Assembly (NCBI GenBank): GCA_965261585.1
Contig: CBDHDN010000064.1
Span: forward strand, 62,001-126,000
Reading direction: 5' to 3'
Source: CBDHDN01 sp965261585
Lineage (GTDB): Bacteria > Pseudomonadota > Alphaproteobacteria > UBA6615
DNA: 64,000 bases
Shown in pieces: positions 46,383 through 55,479 of the stretch. A model generated the notes under the pieces. That model was not told the origin of the DNA. It did not search any database and worked only from the letters and a program-made list of their open reading frames with translations. Both the position numbers and the translations under genes were made by a program. How positions within the stretch are numbered: position 1 is the first letter of the stretch; each line of letters begins with the position of its first letter.

Positions 46383-47930
46383 TCAGCCGCGGCGCGGGCG
46401 CGCCGCCGCCGCGCCGGGCGGCACCTCCTGGGCCACTGGCGCCCCCACGGGGTAGGGCCGCGTCCAGCCGCGGGCGTGCGATGGGTGGTCGGGCGTCAGC
46501 GTCGCGTAGGCATAGGCCTTGTCCAGATTGGCGCGCTTGACGGCGCCGAGGACGGCGCGGGTCAGCTGCGCCTCCAGCGCCGCGCGCACGGGCGCCAGCC
46601 CACGGTCGTCGATCCGGTTCGCCTGCTCCATCGGGTCGGCGTCGATGTCGTACAGCGCGGCGACGCCGTTGGCATAGCGCGCCAGCTTGTACTGCCGGTC
46701 CATGATCATCGTGCCGCTGCCCAGCGCGCCGAGCGCGTGTGTGCGCGCCGTGTCCTCGGTCAGCCCGAGCCCGGGCAGCACGTAGGAATCGCGGTCATCG
46801 TCCGCCAACGGCATGCCGGCCGCGGCCAGGATCGTTGCGAACAGGTCGGTCAGCGTGACCAGGTCGCCGCGGACCGCGCCGGCAGCGCCGGCGGCGCCGG
46901 CAGCGTCCGGCATGCGCACGATCAGGGGCACGTGCATCGACGGCTCGAAGAAGTTGGTCTTGCCGATCAAATCGAAGTCGCCCAGCAGATCGCCGTGGTC
47001 GGACGTGAACACGATGATCGTTCCCCGATGCTGCTCTTTGCGCGCCAGCGCGTCGACAATGCGGCCGACCTGCCGGTCGATCAGCGCGACGAGCGCACAA
47101 TAGTGCGCGCGGATGCGCCGCCTGGTCGGCTCGGGGAACTGCGTCAGGTCGACCATTGTCGAGCCCCGACGGTGCTGCTCGATCTGGCCCGGGCGAAACG
47201 CCTCGGACTCGGGCGTCGCGGCGAATGGCGCCGGCATGTCCGCGGCGTCGAACCGGGCCGCCCAGTCGGCCGGCGGGTTATAGGGGTCGTGCGGCCCGGG
47301 GAACCCGACCATCAGCAGGAACGGGCCGTCGTCGCCGTGCGCGTCGCCGTCCTGCTCGTCGATGAAGCGCACGGCCTCGTCGCCGACCCAGGTGTCGACC
47401 TGATGCACCTCGGGCAGCGCTGAGATCGACGCCATCAGGAACTCGCGATAGCCGTCCTCATCGATGCCGCGCGGCTTCTTCAGGCCGTGCCGTGCCAGAT
47501 AGTCGGCATAGTCGTCCTGGATGTGGACGTGGCGCTTGTCCTCTGCGATGCGCCGGTGGTCGACGCCCTCGCCGATGTCCCACGGGATGAAATGCATCTT
47601 GCCGATGGCCGCGCAGCGATAGCCGCGCCCGGCCAGCAGCTCGGCGAACGTCGGCATGCCGCACTGCGCATGGTCGGGCCGCAGCCAGTTGCCGTTCGTC
47701 AGTACGCCCGTCGCCAGGGCGTTGTGCCCGGTCAGCAGCGACGCCCGCGCCGGGATGCACACGGGATGGGGCGAGATCGCCCGGTCATAGCGCATGCCAT
47801 CCGCCGCCAGCGCGTCGATCGCCGGCGTCCGCGCGAACCCGGCGCCATAGCAGCCGACGAAGTCCCAGCGCAGCTGATCGGGCAGCAGCACGACGATGTT
47901 GGGCTGGTCGGCGGTCATTGTCGGCATCAT
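46383..47930 (-). CDS. Type I sulfatase (arylsulfatase family)
   Basis: 515 residues. The formylglycine motif is HPVCIPARASLLTG with Cys58; PDQLRWDFVGCYG supplies metal-binding acids and FTSDHGDLLGDFDLIGKTNF the later Asp/His. No signal peptide. Its ATG overlaps the aminotransferase stop (47927-47930), so the two are co-translated. Substrate unknown; a role on sulfated sugars or sulfated amino alcohols would suit the neighbour. Confidence 0.85.
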   Translation of the reverse strand: MMPTMTADQPNIVVLLPDQLRWDFVGCYGAGFARTPAIDALAADGMRYDRAISPHPVCIPARASLLTGHNALATGVLTNGNWLRPDHAQCGMPTFAELLAGRGYRCAAIGKMHFIPWDIGEGVDHRRIAEDKRHVHIQDDYADYLARHGLKKPRGIDEDGYREFLMASISALPEVHQVDTWVGDEAVRFIDEQDGDAHGDDGPFLLMVGFPGPHDPYNPPADWAARFDAADMPAPFAATPESEAFRPGQIEQHRRGSTMVDLTQFPEPTRRRIRAHYCALVALIDRQVGRIVDALARKEQHRGTIIVFTSDHGDLLGDFDLIGKTNFFEPSMHVPLIVRMPDAAGAAGAAGAVRGDLVTLTDLFATILAAAGMPLADDDRDSYVLPGLGLTEDTARTHALGALGSGTMIMDRQYKLARYANGVAALYDIDADPMEQANRIDDRGLAPVRAALEAQLTRAVLGAVKRANLDKAYAYATLTPDHPSHARGWTRPYPVGAPVAQEVPPGAAAARPRRG

Positions 47931-49111
47931 AGCCGGCCCGCCGCCGTGGACTCCAACAGGCTGGCCGCGGCGTGGCCGGCGCTCACGAAGTCCTCGAGCT
48001 CGTTGTAGATAGCGGCGGAGATGCGCAGCCACAGCCGGCCGTCGAGGGCGACCAGGGACGCTTCGACGTCGGCGTGCCGTTCCAGCTCGATCTGCAGCGC
48101 CTCGGCCGCGTCGGCGGTGACGGCGCGGTCGCCCGGCAGCCGCACCGTGGCCATGCTGCCGAACAGGTCGGGCGGCGCCGCCATCTCGGTTGAGAACATC
48201 GTGGCGAGGCGGGCGCCGCCGGCGATGGCGAGCGCGTGGTTGCGCCGCCGCAGGTCGGCGCCGCCGCGGCTGGCATGGTAGTCGATCGCCGCGGTGACGC
48301 TGAGCCAGGGGCTGGGATCGCGGGTGCCGGGCCAGTCGAACTCGGCCGTGAAGCCGGCGCCAAGCCCATGCGAGATGACGAGCGGGTGCAGCGCCGGCTT
48401 GCGGTCGCGCCGGCACCACAGGAACGCGCAGCCGCGTGGCGCACCTAGCCACTTGTGGCCGTTGCCGGTGTACCAGTCGACGCCGAGCGCCGGCACGTCG
48501 ACGTCGACCATGCCCGGCGCGTGGGCGCCGTCGACGAGCACGGGCACGCCCGCTTGGCCGAACTGCGCGGCCAGGCGTGCGACGGGAAAGACGAGGGCGC
48601 TGCGCGACGCCACGTGGTCGATGACCGCGGCCCGGGTGCGCTCCGTGATCCCGGCGGCCAGCGCCGCGACGATCTCGTCGTCGCCGCGGACCGGGACCGG
48701 CAGGCGGGCCTCGACGACCGTGGCGCCGGCGCGCCCGGCATAGTGCACGAGCGACTTGCGCACGGCGCCATAGGCGTGGTCGGTCGTCAGGACCTCATCG
48801 CCCGGCGCCACCGGCAGCGAGGCGGCGACGATATTGACGCCGCTGGTCGCGTTGTCGACGTACACCCAGTCATCGGCCTCGCCGCCGAGCAGCCCGGCGA
48901 CGTCCCGCGCGGCGACCCTGATGAGGTTCCGATAACGCGCCCGGAAGAAGCGCGACGGGTTGGCCTCGACCTCGTCGCGCCATTGCTGCTGCGCCTCGGC
49001 GACGCTGTTCGGGACGCCCCCGTAGGATCCGTGATTGACGTGCGTGACGCCTTCGGCCAGCGCGTACTCGGCCAATCGGGCGTGCCCATATGGCGGCGCA
49101 CCTGCGTTCAA
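47927..49111 (-). CDS. Aminotransferase class V / isopenicillin-N-epimerase-like PLP enzyme
   Basis: 394 residues. VTHVNHGSYGGVPNSVAEAQ at the N-terminus and VYVDNATSGVNIVAASLPVA are typical of the CefD-like group. The PLP-binding lysine is in YTGNGHKWLGAPRG, preceded by DGAHAPGMVDVDV. Reaction not deducible. Starts the two-gene operon with the sulfatase. Confidence 0.83.
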   Translation of the reverse strand: MNAGAPPYGHARLAEYALAEGVTHVNHGSYGGVPNSVAEAQQQWRDEVEANPSRFFRARYRNLIRVAARDVAGLLGGEADDWVYVDNATSGVNIVAASLPVAPGDEVLTTDHAYGAVRKSLVHYAGRAGATVVEARLPVPVRGDDEIVAALAAGITERTRAAVIDHVASRSALVFPVARLAAQFGQAGVPVLVDGAHAPGMVDVDVPALGVDWYTGNGHKWLGAPRGCAFLWCRRDRKPALHPLVISHGLGAGFTAEFDWPGTRDPSPWLSVTAAIDYHASRGGADLRRRNHALAIAGGARLATMFSTEMAAPPDLFGSMATVRLPGDRAVTADAAEALQIELERHADVEASLVALDGRLWLRISAAIYNELEDFVSAGHAAASLLESTAAGRL

Positions 49112-49314
49112 CGACGGTTCTCCACTGGCAGGACCTTCGTGCGCGCGAACATACGGGCCGACCCGCCCAAGACGGGGCCATGCATCGGATCAGTGCCCAT
49201 CATGTGCCAGCAAAGCATCTATTCGAACACTCTATTTCCGGCCGTCCATGTTTTTTCTACGAGGAGTCCCGCCCGACCTGGATCGATGCCAGCTTTACCG
49301 ATCCCGCCGATTCA

Positions 49315-49322
49315 TGTATACA
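49315..49322. promoter_or_regulatory. TGTATACA palindrome upstream of the DUF1778/GNAT module
   Basis: A perfect 8-bp palindrome lies 32 bp before the antitoxin ATG in an AT-richer patch. DUF1778 antitoxins bind such sites to repress their own operon, so it is a candidate operator/promoter element. Confidence 0.35.
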
Positions 49323-49353
49323 CAATGCACACACAAGCCGGGTAGGATGGCAA

Positions 49354-49638
49354 ATGGCTGATCGCACGCGCCGCGTGTCGTCCCAGACGATCAATCTGCG
49401 GACGTCCGCGGAACAGAAGGGGCTGATTGATCGCGCCGCTGCGGCGCTCGGCAAGACGCGGACCGAGTTCATGCTGGAAAGCGCACAGCGGGCGGCGGAG
49501 CAGACCTTGCTCGATCGGCGGTTCTTCCCGCTGGACGACGATCGTTTCGCCGCCTTCGTCGAGCGGCTCGATGCGCCCGCGAAGCCCAGTGCGGCACTCC
49601 GGCGGCTGCTGGCCACGCGGCCACCGTGGCGGGAGTGA
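49354..49638 (+). CDS. DUF1778 (TacA-like) antitoxin
   Basis: 94 residues from ATG 49354, just after AGGATGG. The N-terminal ribbon-helix-helix (TINLRTSAEQKGLIDRAAAA, then GKTRTEFMLESAQRAAEQTL) is the DUF1778 signature, and the C-terminal tail (LDDDRFAAFVERLDAPAKPS) binds and blocks the acetyltransferase. Overlaps the toxin gene. Confidence 0.87.
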   Translation: MADRTRRVSSQTINLRTSAEQKGLIDRAAAALGKTRTEFMLESAQRAAEQTLLDRRFFPLDDDRFAAFVERLDAPAKPSAALRRLLATRPPWRE

Positions 49639-50129
49639 CGCTGGAAGCGCCAAGACCGATCCGGCCTGAGGACGACCTCGCCGATTTCGACTGCGGCAAC
49701 GCCGGACTGGACGACTGGCTGAGGCGTCGGGCGCTGAACAACGACCGCATCGGCGCGTCGCGGACGTACGTGCTTTGCGAGGGCGGCCGGGTCATCGCCT
49801 ACTATGCACTCGCCACCGGCGGGATCGCCCGCGCCGGCGCGCCCCGACGCGTCCGGCAGAACATGCCCGACCCGATCCCGGTCATGGTGCTGGCGCGCCT
49901 GGCCGTCGACCGCCGGCATCAACAGTGCGGCCTGGGCTCCGCCTTGCTGCGCGATGCGATCCTGCGCACGCTGAGTGTGGCGGAGATCGCCGGCATCCGC
50001 GCCATGCTCGTCCACGCAATCGACCCGGCGGCAGCCGCGTTCTATGCCGCCAGAGGGTTTGCCCCGTCGCCGATCGATCCGCTGGTTCTCATGCTGCCGC
50101 TCGATACGGTGCGGGTGTTGGACACCTGA
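49626..50129 (+). CDS. GNAT-family toxin (TacT/AtaT-like)
   Basis: 167 residues from GTG 49626; a second GTG at 49635, overlapping the antitoxin stop as GTGA, is an alternative. Features of tRNA-acetylating toxins: FDCGNAGLDDWLRRRALNN, YVLCEGGRVIAYYALATGG, MVLARLAVDRRHQQCGLGSA (acetyl-CoA loop) and PLVLMLPLDTV. It blocks translation by acetylating aminoacyl-tRNA. Genes overlap, as usual for type II modules. Confidence 0.87.
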   Translation: MAGVTLEAPRPIRPEDDLADFDCGNAGLDDWLRRRALNNDRIGASRTYVLCEGGRVIAYYALATGGIARAGAPRRVRQNMPDPIPVMVLARLAVDRRHQQCGLGSALLRDAILRTLSVAEIAGIRAMLVHAIDPAAAAFYAARGFAPSPIDPLVLMLPLDTVRVLDT

Positions 50130-50268
50130 CGCGGCTCCGCGCCCTTACGGGGTCGTTAACCCGCGAATACGTAGAAGCAGGGCACGGGGGATCGCCGGCG
50201 CCCGCCCCGGGGCATTTGTGGTCGTGGCCCTACTTTGTGGCGGCGACTTGCGCAGCGGGGCCGAAACA

Positions 50269-51345
50269 ATGCGGCACGACCGTCGGGCAGGGGAGAGCGT
50301 GCCGGCCCCAGCGCCTGCCGAGGCCGCGCCGGCCGAGCGGGTCGCGCCGGCCGAGCGGGCCGGGCCGGCGGAGCGGCGCCGGCTCAACCTGGCACTGCAG
50401 GGCGGCGGCGCGTTGGGCGCCTTCACCTGGGGCGTCGTCGACGGCCTGCTGGCCGACGGCCGCATCGCCATCGACAGCGTCAGCGGTGCCAGCGCCGGCA
50501 CGGTCAACGCGGTTTGCCTGGCCGCCGGCCTGGCCGAGGGCGGCATCGAGCGGGCACGTGCGATCCTGGACGAGGTGTGGACCCGCGTCGGCCGCGAGGC
50601 TGACCGGCTGCGGCCGCTCTCGGCGACGGCGCTGGCCCAGTCGTGGGCCCGCTACCTGTCGCCCTATCAGCTGAACCCGTTCAATCTCAATCCGCTGCGC
50701 GACATCCTGGCGGCGACGATCGACTTCGAGCGGCTGCGCGAGAACGGCCGCGTCGCGCTTTATCTTTCGGCGACCGACGCGGCAACCGGCAAGCCGCGCA
50801 TTTTCACGACCGGCGAGGTGACCCTCGACGTCGTGCTGGCCTTGGCCTGTCTGCCGTCGCTGCACCACGCCGTGCGCGTGCACGAGCGCCACTACTGGGA
50901 CGGCGGCTTCACGGCGAACCCGCCGATCATGCCGCTGGTCCGTCACGCCGGCGCCGCCGACACGCTGATCGTCGAGCTCAACCGCGGCGACGACGACCCG
51001 GTGCCGACCCAGGCGTCGGAGATCCAGCACCGGCTGAGCCGGATGTCGTTCGCCGAGCCGTTCCGCCGCGAGCTCGAGATGATCGAGCTGGCGCGCGAGG
51101 TCGCCCAGGACGGCTACTCGTTCGGCGGCACGCTGCGGCGCCGGCTGGTCCGCCACCGCTTCCACTTGATCGCCTCTGGCCGCCCGCCGGGCGCGTGCGA
51201 ACTCGGCGGCAAGATCATGCCCGACCGCCGCCTGCTGTGCGAGCTGATGGCCCGCGGCCAGGCCGCCGCCGCGGCCTGGCTCGCCGAGAGCCTCGCCGAC
51301 GTCGGCGTTCGCTCGACGATCGACCTGGCCGAGCACATCCGCTAG
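50269..51345 (+). CDS. Patatin-like phospholipase
   Basis: 358 residues. An Ala/Pro/Glu-rich leader is followed by the oxyanion loop GGGALGAF, the nucleophile motif SGASAG (GxSxG) and the catalytic Asp in DGGFTANPP, the Ser/Asp dyad arrangement of patatins. EVTLDVVLALACLPSLHHAV and AADTLIVELNRGDDDP also fit. No signal peptide; cytoplasmic lipase or lipid-remodelling enzyme. Confidence 0.86.
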   Translation: MRHDRRAGESVPAPAPAEAAPAERVAPAERAGPAERRRLNLALQGGGALGAFTWGVVDGLLADGRIAIDSVSGASAGTVNAVCLAAGLAEGGIERARAILDEVWTRVGREADRLRPLSATALAQSWARYLSPYQLNPFNLNPLRDILAATIDFERLRENGRVALYLSATDAATGKPRIFTTGEVTLDVVLALACLPSLHHAVRVHERHYWDGGFTANPPIMPLVRHAGAADTLIVELNRGDDDPVPTQASEIQHRLSRMSFAEPFRRELEMIELAREVAQDGYSFGGTLRRRLVRHRFHLIASGRPPGACELGGKIMPDRRLLCELMARGQAAAAAWLAESLADVGVRSTIDLAEHIR

Positions 51346-51455
51346 CGGTCGTCCAGCGCGTTGATTTGGGTCAACACATGGCCCGACCGGCTGCCTAGTA
51401 TGCGATGGCGAGGCGCGAGCGCGCCTGGTCCAACAACCGCGGGGACGCGTAGGTC

Positions 51456-52025
51456 ATGGCCGAGGAGAATTTCCAGGGCTACTTCGGCGGCGGCGACCCG
51501 GAAAACGCGCCGGAAGTCAGAAACCACGCACGTTACGCGAGCTTCCACCTCGGCACGGGCGGCCGCTCGAAACGGCAACCGCCGTCGTCGCAGCGGCATA
51601 ACATGTTCCTGGTCGCCGGCACCAAAGAGTCGGGCGCGGTCTATCACCCGGATACCGAGGCCGTGATCTCCTCGCCGGACAACTGCGCCTTCGACACCAG
51701 GGGCCGGCTTTGGATCTCCACCGATCAGGGCTCGAAGCAGATAGCGGACAACATTCCCGACGGCATGTACGCCAGCGACGTGGAAGGCGCGGGCCGCGCG
51801 CTGCTCAAGCTCTTCTACGCCGTGCCGCGGAGCGCCGAGATGTGCGGTCCCGAGTTCACGCCGGACGGCAAGACCCTCTTCGTCGCGGTCCAGCACTCGG
51901 CCGAGGAGAAAGACTCGACCTTCGAGACGCCCTCGACCCGCTGGCCCGACGTCGCCGACGGTGTGCCGCCGCGGCCCTCGATCGTGGCCATCACCAAAGA
52001 CGATGGCGGCCTGATCGGCACCTAG
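51456..52025 (+). pseudogene. PhoX-family phosphatase remnant
   Basis: 189 residues. The C-terminal part (SSPDNCAFDTRGRLWISTDQ, SAEMCGPEFTPDGKTLFVAV, STRWPDVADGVPPRPSIVAI) is characteristic of the end of PhoX/DUF839 alkaline phosphatases, which are about 600-700 residues long. Most of the beta-propeller and the Tat signal are missing, with only ~60 unrelated-looking or scrambled residues before it. Likely the residue of a large internal deletion. Confidence 0.7.
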
Positions 52026-52049
52026 ACGGGAACTCTCCAGAGGCGCGTA

Positions 52050-52074
52050 GGGGGCGGCTTTTGCCGCCCCCTTT
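52050..52074 (+). terminator. Rho-independent terminator
   Basis: Nine-base GC stem GGGGGCGGC-tttt-GCCGCCCCC followed by TTT, 25 bp after the PhoX remnant stop. It lies between that gene and the tRNA on the opposite strand. Confidence 0.8.
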
Positions 52075-52114
52075 CGCTTGGTGTGTCAGCCATGGCGCGT
52101 CGTGTGAAAGTATT

Positions 52115-52191
52115 TGGCGCGCCCGGCAGGATTCGAACCTGCGACCCCTTGATTAGGAATCAAGTGCTCTATCCGGCTGAGCTACGGGCGC
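52115..52191 (-). tRNA. tRNA-Arg (anticodon CCT)
   Basis: 77 bases including the encoded CCA. Acceptor stem GCGCCCG/CGGGCGC, D arm with TAGCTCAGCCGGATAGAGCA, anticodon stem CTTGA/TCAAG with loop TTCCTAA (anticodon CCT, reading AGG) and T arm with GGTTCGAATCC. All arms pair. Prophage remains begin about 80 bp to its 5' side. Confidence 0.95.
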
Positions 52192-52271
52192 CCCCGTTGT
52201 ATTTCAATGACTTCGCCTACTTTCCCGCGCGGGGAGAAAGCCCTATATCACCACTATATCACCACCGCGCG

Positions 52272-52396
52272 TCATTCTGACCCCGCCAGCCCCGCAATTT
52301 CCAGCGCCTTCTCAACCGTGACGCCTTCGGCCGCGATCAGCTTGGCGAACACCTGCGCGCGAGAAACCATATCTTTCGGGTAGGCGTCAAATTTTA
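52272..52396 (-). pseudogene. C-terminal stub of a phage portal-like protein
   Basis: About 41 residues remain: LKFDAYPKDMVSRAQVFAKL, then IAAEGVTVEKALEIAGLAGS and a stop. The pattern fits the extreme end of phage portal proteins. The 5' side ends abruptly at the start of the IS1595-type element. Two tandem copies of ctatatcacca (52243-52264) lie between it and the tRNA. Assignment tentative. Confidence 0.4.
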
Positions 52397-53455
52397 GGGG
52401 ATTATAAAGACTACTTGACATTCTCAGGCTGACTCCCTATACACAGAGTGTCGGAAGGGAGAGTGGAAATGGCGAAGAAAGCACCCGGAAAAGCCCACCG
52501 CGAGGGACTGACCATCGTTCAGTTGATGGACATGTTCCCGACCGAGGGGGCCGCGACCGAGTGGTTCGAGTCGACGGTCTGGCCGGACGGCGAACGGTAC
52601 TGCGGCAAGTGCGGATCGACGCGCACCCGCGAGGTTCCGAACGCGAAGCCGATGCCATACTGGTGCACCGACTGCCGCTCCTACTTCTCCGTCCGCACGG
52701 GTACGCCGATAGCGCGGTCGAATGTCTCGCTGCGGAAGTGGGCCATCGCCATCTATCTCTGCCTGACAAACCTCAAGTCGGTTTCGTCCATGAAGCTGCG
52801 CCGGGACATTGGCGTTTCTCAGCCGACGGCGTGGTTCATGCTTCACCGTATCCGGCAGGCATGGGCGGTCGAACACGACGATCAGTTCGACGGCCCTGTA
52901 GAGGTCGATGAGACCTATTTCGGCGGCAAGCGCAAGAATATGAGCAAGGCAAAGCGCAAAGAGTTGGCGGGCACCGGGCGCGGAGCAGTCGGCAAGACCG
53001 CCGTGGTTGGTATGAAAGACCGGGACAGCAACATGGTGACGGCCCGTGTTGTTGACGAAACAGATGCCCAGACATTGCGGGGTTTCGTCTGTGATTATGC
53101 GGCCGAAGGCGCGACGGTTTACACCGACGAGCACGGTGAATATCAGGGAATGCCCTTCGAGCACGAAACCGTGAAGCACAGCGTTGGCGAATACGTTTCC
53201 GGGATGGCCCATACCAACGGGATCGAATCCTTCTGGTCTATGCTGAAACGCGCCCATAAGGGCACCTTCCACAAGATCAGCCCGAAGCATTTGCAGCGCT
53301 ACGTCCATGAGTTTACTGGCAAGCACAACATTCGCGAGTCAGGAACGCTTGCGCAGATGCGGCACACCGTCGCCCGGCTGGTCGGGCGCAACCTTCTCTA
53401 CCGCGACCTCATCGCGGACAACGGGCTTTCGTCGGGTTCCGGGGCGTAAGGGCTC
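52397..53455 (+). mobile_element. IS1595-family element, right end not resolved
   Basis: Inferred from the transposase and from the break of the portal-like frame at about 52397 (gggg attataaagac). A matching inverted repeat on the right is not found, so the right end may be truncated; the boundary given is approximate. It separates the portal stub from the rest of the prophage remnant. Confidence 0.55.
52469..53449 (+). CDS. IS1595-family (ISXO2-like) transposase
   Basis: 326 residues from ATG 52469 with GGGAGAG before it. N-terminal zinc-binding part (CGKCGSTRTREV, YWCTDCRSYFSVRTGT) and a DDE domain: VEVDETYFGGKRKNM (Asp/Glu region), VYTDEHGEYQGMPFEH (Asp) and HTNGIESFWSMLKRAHKGTF (catalytic Glu/Asn block), ending LIADNGLSSGS. 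Intact. Confidence 0.9.
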   Translation: MAKKAPGKAHREGLTIVQLMDMFPTEGAATEWFESTVWPDGERYCGKCGSTRTREVPNAKPMPYWCTDCRSYFSVRTGTPIARSNVSLRKWAIAIYLCLTNLKSVSSMKLRRDIGVSQPTAWFMLHRIRQAWAVEHDDQFDGPVEVDETYFGGKRKNMSKAKRKELAGTGRGAVGKTAVVGMKDRDSNMVTARVVDETDAQTLRGFVCDYAAEGATVYTDEHGEYQGMPFEHETVKHSVGEYVSGMAHTNGIESFWSMLKRAHKGTFHKISPKHLQRYVHEFTGKHNIRESGTLAQMRHTVARLVGRNLLYRDLIADNGLSSGSGA

Positions 53456-53538
53456 CGTGCGGCGAAACAGCGCGCGCGCCAGCGTCTCGGGTGTCGCGCC
53501 AACCAAATCCACCTTCGGACCAAGCTTCGGCATGTATT

Positions 53539-54545
53539 TCATGTTGCAGCCCTCCATTCAGCCATGGTCTTGCCGCCCTTGGTGCGATTACAGCCCGAGC
53601 AAAGTAGTTGCAGGTTGTCGGTATGGTCGGTGCCGCCCTTTGACCGGGGCAGGATGTGGTCAACGTCCATCACCCGGAACGGGAAGTGAGTCTCGCAGCC
53701 GACACACACGCCTTCCTGTTCGCCGTAGAGGCGGTGGCGGTGCGTCCGGTAGTTCGGAAGCTTGCCTAGGTCCGTGCGCTTAGGCGCCTCCGTGAGCGCT
53801 GTAGCTCCACCCCAAGGCATTTTGCCGCGATCCTCGGCGATCCGTTCGTCTACCAGCTTGATCGCCAGCGGAGACAGGTCGACGCCCGCCCATTCCCGCT
53901 GTAGCCGATCCGCCGCAACAAGGGCCGTAGCGCAACCACAGAAGGGGTCCAGCACCATGTCGCGGGGTCACTGCTGGCGAGCATGATGCGCTCCAGCAAG
54001 GCGAGTGGCTTCTGTGTCGGATATCCCGTGCGTTCCTTTGCCTGCGAATTTACGGGCGGAATGTCAGTCCAAATATCCGGTGGAACTTGGCCGGAACTGG
54101 CGGCGAGATAGCGTTTAAGCTCTGGAGTCCCATTCGCAGTGAAGCCTATCAAGCCTGCCTCATACAGCATGTCGAGACGCGCCAAAATGCTTTCCTTAGC
54201 TTGGTACCCGGGGATCAGGGTGGCATCTATCCAAGCAGCATATGCGCCCTTTCTCGGGACGCCCCAATGACGCCCTATGTTGGTTGGATTCCACCCCTTC
54301 CATTCTCGCCCTGCCTCGCCATGACGGGTTTCTGCCCCGGTTAGATCACCCCTACGATATTGCCCCCGCTCGTCGTTATGACGGTATTTGGAGGCGATGT
54401 TGCTGCCGGAAAGCGGAATCCGAACGCCCTCACGTCGTATGTCCAAGCCGTAGAATAGCAGCCGATCCCCAGTACGTCCGAATCGTCCTGCGTCGTTGTG
54501 ATTGCCGATCCGTTTCCAGACGATCTCGTTGCGAAACCAGGGGGT
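53539..54545 (-). pseudogene. Phage N4/N6 DNA methyltransferase with HNH domain, truncated and frameshifted
   Basis: Reads WFRNEIVWKRIGNHNDAG, ASKYRHNDERGQYRRGDLTG, GYPTQKPLALLERIM and, after a one-base shift at about 53958-53965, MVLDPFCGCATALVAADRLQ (AdoMet motif I, DPFCGCAT), followed by a C-terminal HNH nuclease module (CVGCETHFPFRVMDVDHILP, LLCSGCNRTKGGK). Restoring CCCGGCGAC would join SSDP to GDMVLDPF. The N-terminal part with the DPPY motif is missing because the gene is cut at about 54545 by a Sel1 fragment in opposite orientation. Methylase-HNH fusions are common in alphaproteobacterial prophages. Confidence 0.7.
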
Positions 54546-54767
54546 GCCGATGCCCAGTACAATCTGGGGGATATGTACAGGCTAGGAACTGGGGTGATAC
54601 AGGACAAAGTCTATGCCCATATGTGGGCAAATCTTGCTGGGTCCAATGGAAGTAAAAAAGGACGGGAGCTGCGAGACTTCGTTGCGGAACGGATGACCCC
54701 TGCCCAAATCACAGAAGCACAGAGACTTGCCCGTGAATGTGTCCGTAAGAAATACAAAGGGTGTTGA
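54545..54767 (+). pseudogene. C-terminal fragment of a Sel1-repeat protein
   Basis: GADAQYNLGDMYRLGTGVIQ, DKVYAHMWANLAGSNGSKKG and MTPAQITEAQRLARECVRKK are the last repeat and tail of Sel1-like TPR proteins. No upstream part exists; to the left and right lie cut methyltransferase and terminase genes, so the piece was inserted in, or left behind after, a recombination event within the prophage. Confidence 0.65.
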
Positions 54768-54774
54768 GTAGACC

Positions 54775-55043
54775 TCCCGCATTTCAATTTCAACGCCTTC
54801 GCTGCCCGCCAGTTGCTTCATAGCGCGGATTGCATCCTCAATCGCCGGCTTAGCCGACTTTCGCAACGCTGTCTTGTGCTCCCGGACGCAAATGATGCGC
54901 AACGGACTCTGATACCCTTGCAGAACAAGCGCCCGCGCTATTTGCCAAGTCTTACCCGACGACCGGCCGCCATAGGGAATCTTGTACCGGTGCGGTTTGT
55001 ATAGCGGGACGGCCCAGTCAGGAATTTTAACATGGGGTATCAT
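54775..55043 (-). pseudogene. N-terminal stub of phage terminase large subunit
   Basis: About 90 residues from ATG 55043: MIPHVKIPDWAVPLYKPHRY, then IPYGGRSSGKTWQIARALVL (Walker A-type GGRSSGKT) and RIICVREHKTALRKSAKPAI. This is the start of a PBSX/T4-like terminase ATPase. The nuclease domain and everything after IEMREV is missing where the Sel1 fragment begins. Confidence 0.72.
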
Positions 55044-55479
55044 TACTCGCGCCAGTGTCGGTCGACTTTTTTGTCGGCACAATTAAAAGCTCAATTTGTT
55101 GCGTGCCACTTGCATCAACCGAGCCGCCGTGATCAAGCGAAACACGATCCCGATAAGTATAAGGACGATGCGCCTTCAACAAAAACATCATAAGCACGTC
55201 AGAATATTGATTGATACGGCCGCATTCCTCACCCTGGTGAAACACAGGTTTTTCAACCCCTTCAAACGCCCGGCGCCTCGCCTCAAGTTCGAGGCTCTGA
55301 ACTGCATCCTCTTCTGCGACTTCCCAAGCTTCAGCGAACGCCTCATCATTTTTGCGCGCCTTGTAAGCTCCAGGCCGCGTGATGCTTGCGACATAGCAAG
55401 AGTTGGAAACGTTCCCTGTCTCGGCCAAGTTCTTCAAGAACACCTTCCGCCAGCCCGGCTCTTTTTCTTGTCGCGCCAT
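55027..55479 (-). CDS. Phage terminase small subunit-like protein
   Basis: 150 residues. Helix-turn-helix-type N-terminal half (FLKNLAETGNVSNSCYVASI, RPGAYKARKNDEAFAEAWEV) and VLMMFLLKAHRPYTYRDRVS, a typical small terminase/DUF arrangement, ending just within the large subunit gene (17-bp overlap). Recognises phage DNA for packaging. Possibly intact although its partner is not. Confidence 0.68.
   Translation of the reverse strand: MARQEKEPGWRKVFLKNLAETGNVSNSCYVASITRPGAYKARKNDEAFAEAWEVAEEDAVQSLELEARRRAFEGVEKPVFHQGEECGRINQYSDVLMMFLLKAHRPYTYRDRVSLDHGGSVDASGTQQIELLIVPTKKSTDTGASNDTPC

Noticed and set aside
52115..52191. tRNA-Arg as attachment site of the prophage
   Set aside because: The phage remains lie on the 5' side of the tRNA, no duplicate of the tRNA 3' end is seen near the integrase, and the region is too rearranged.
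53339..53557. 72-residue minus-strand frame (MEGCNMKYMPKLGPK...)
   Set aside because: Its second half is the antisense of the IS1595 transposase end. Only the first ~33 residues might be a phage gene start, which is not enough for a call.
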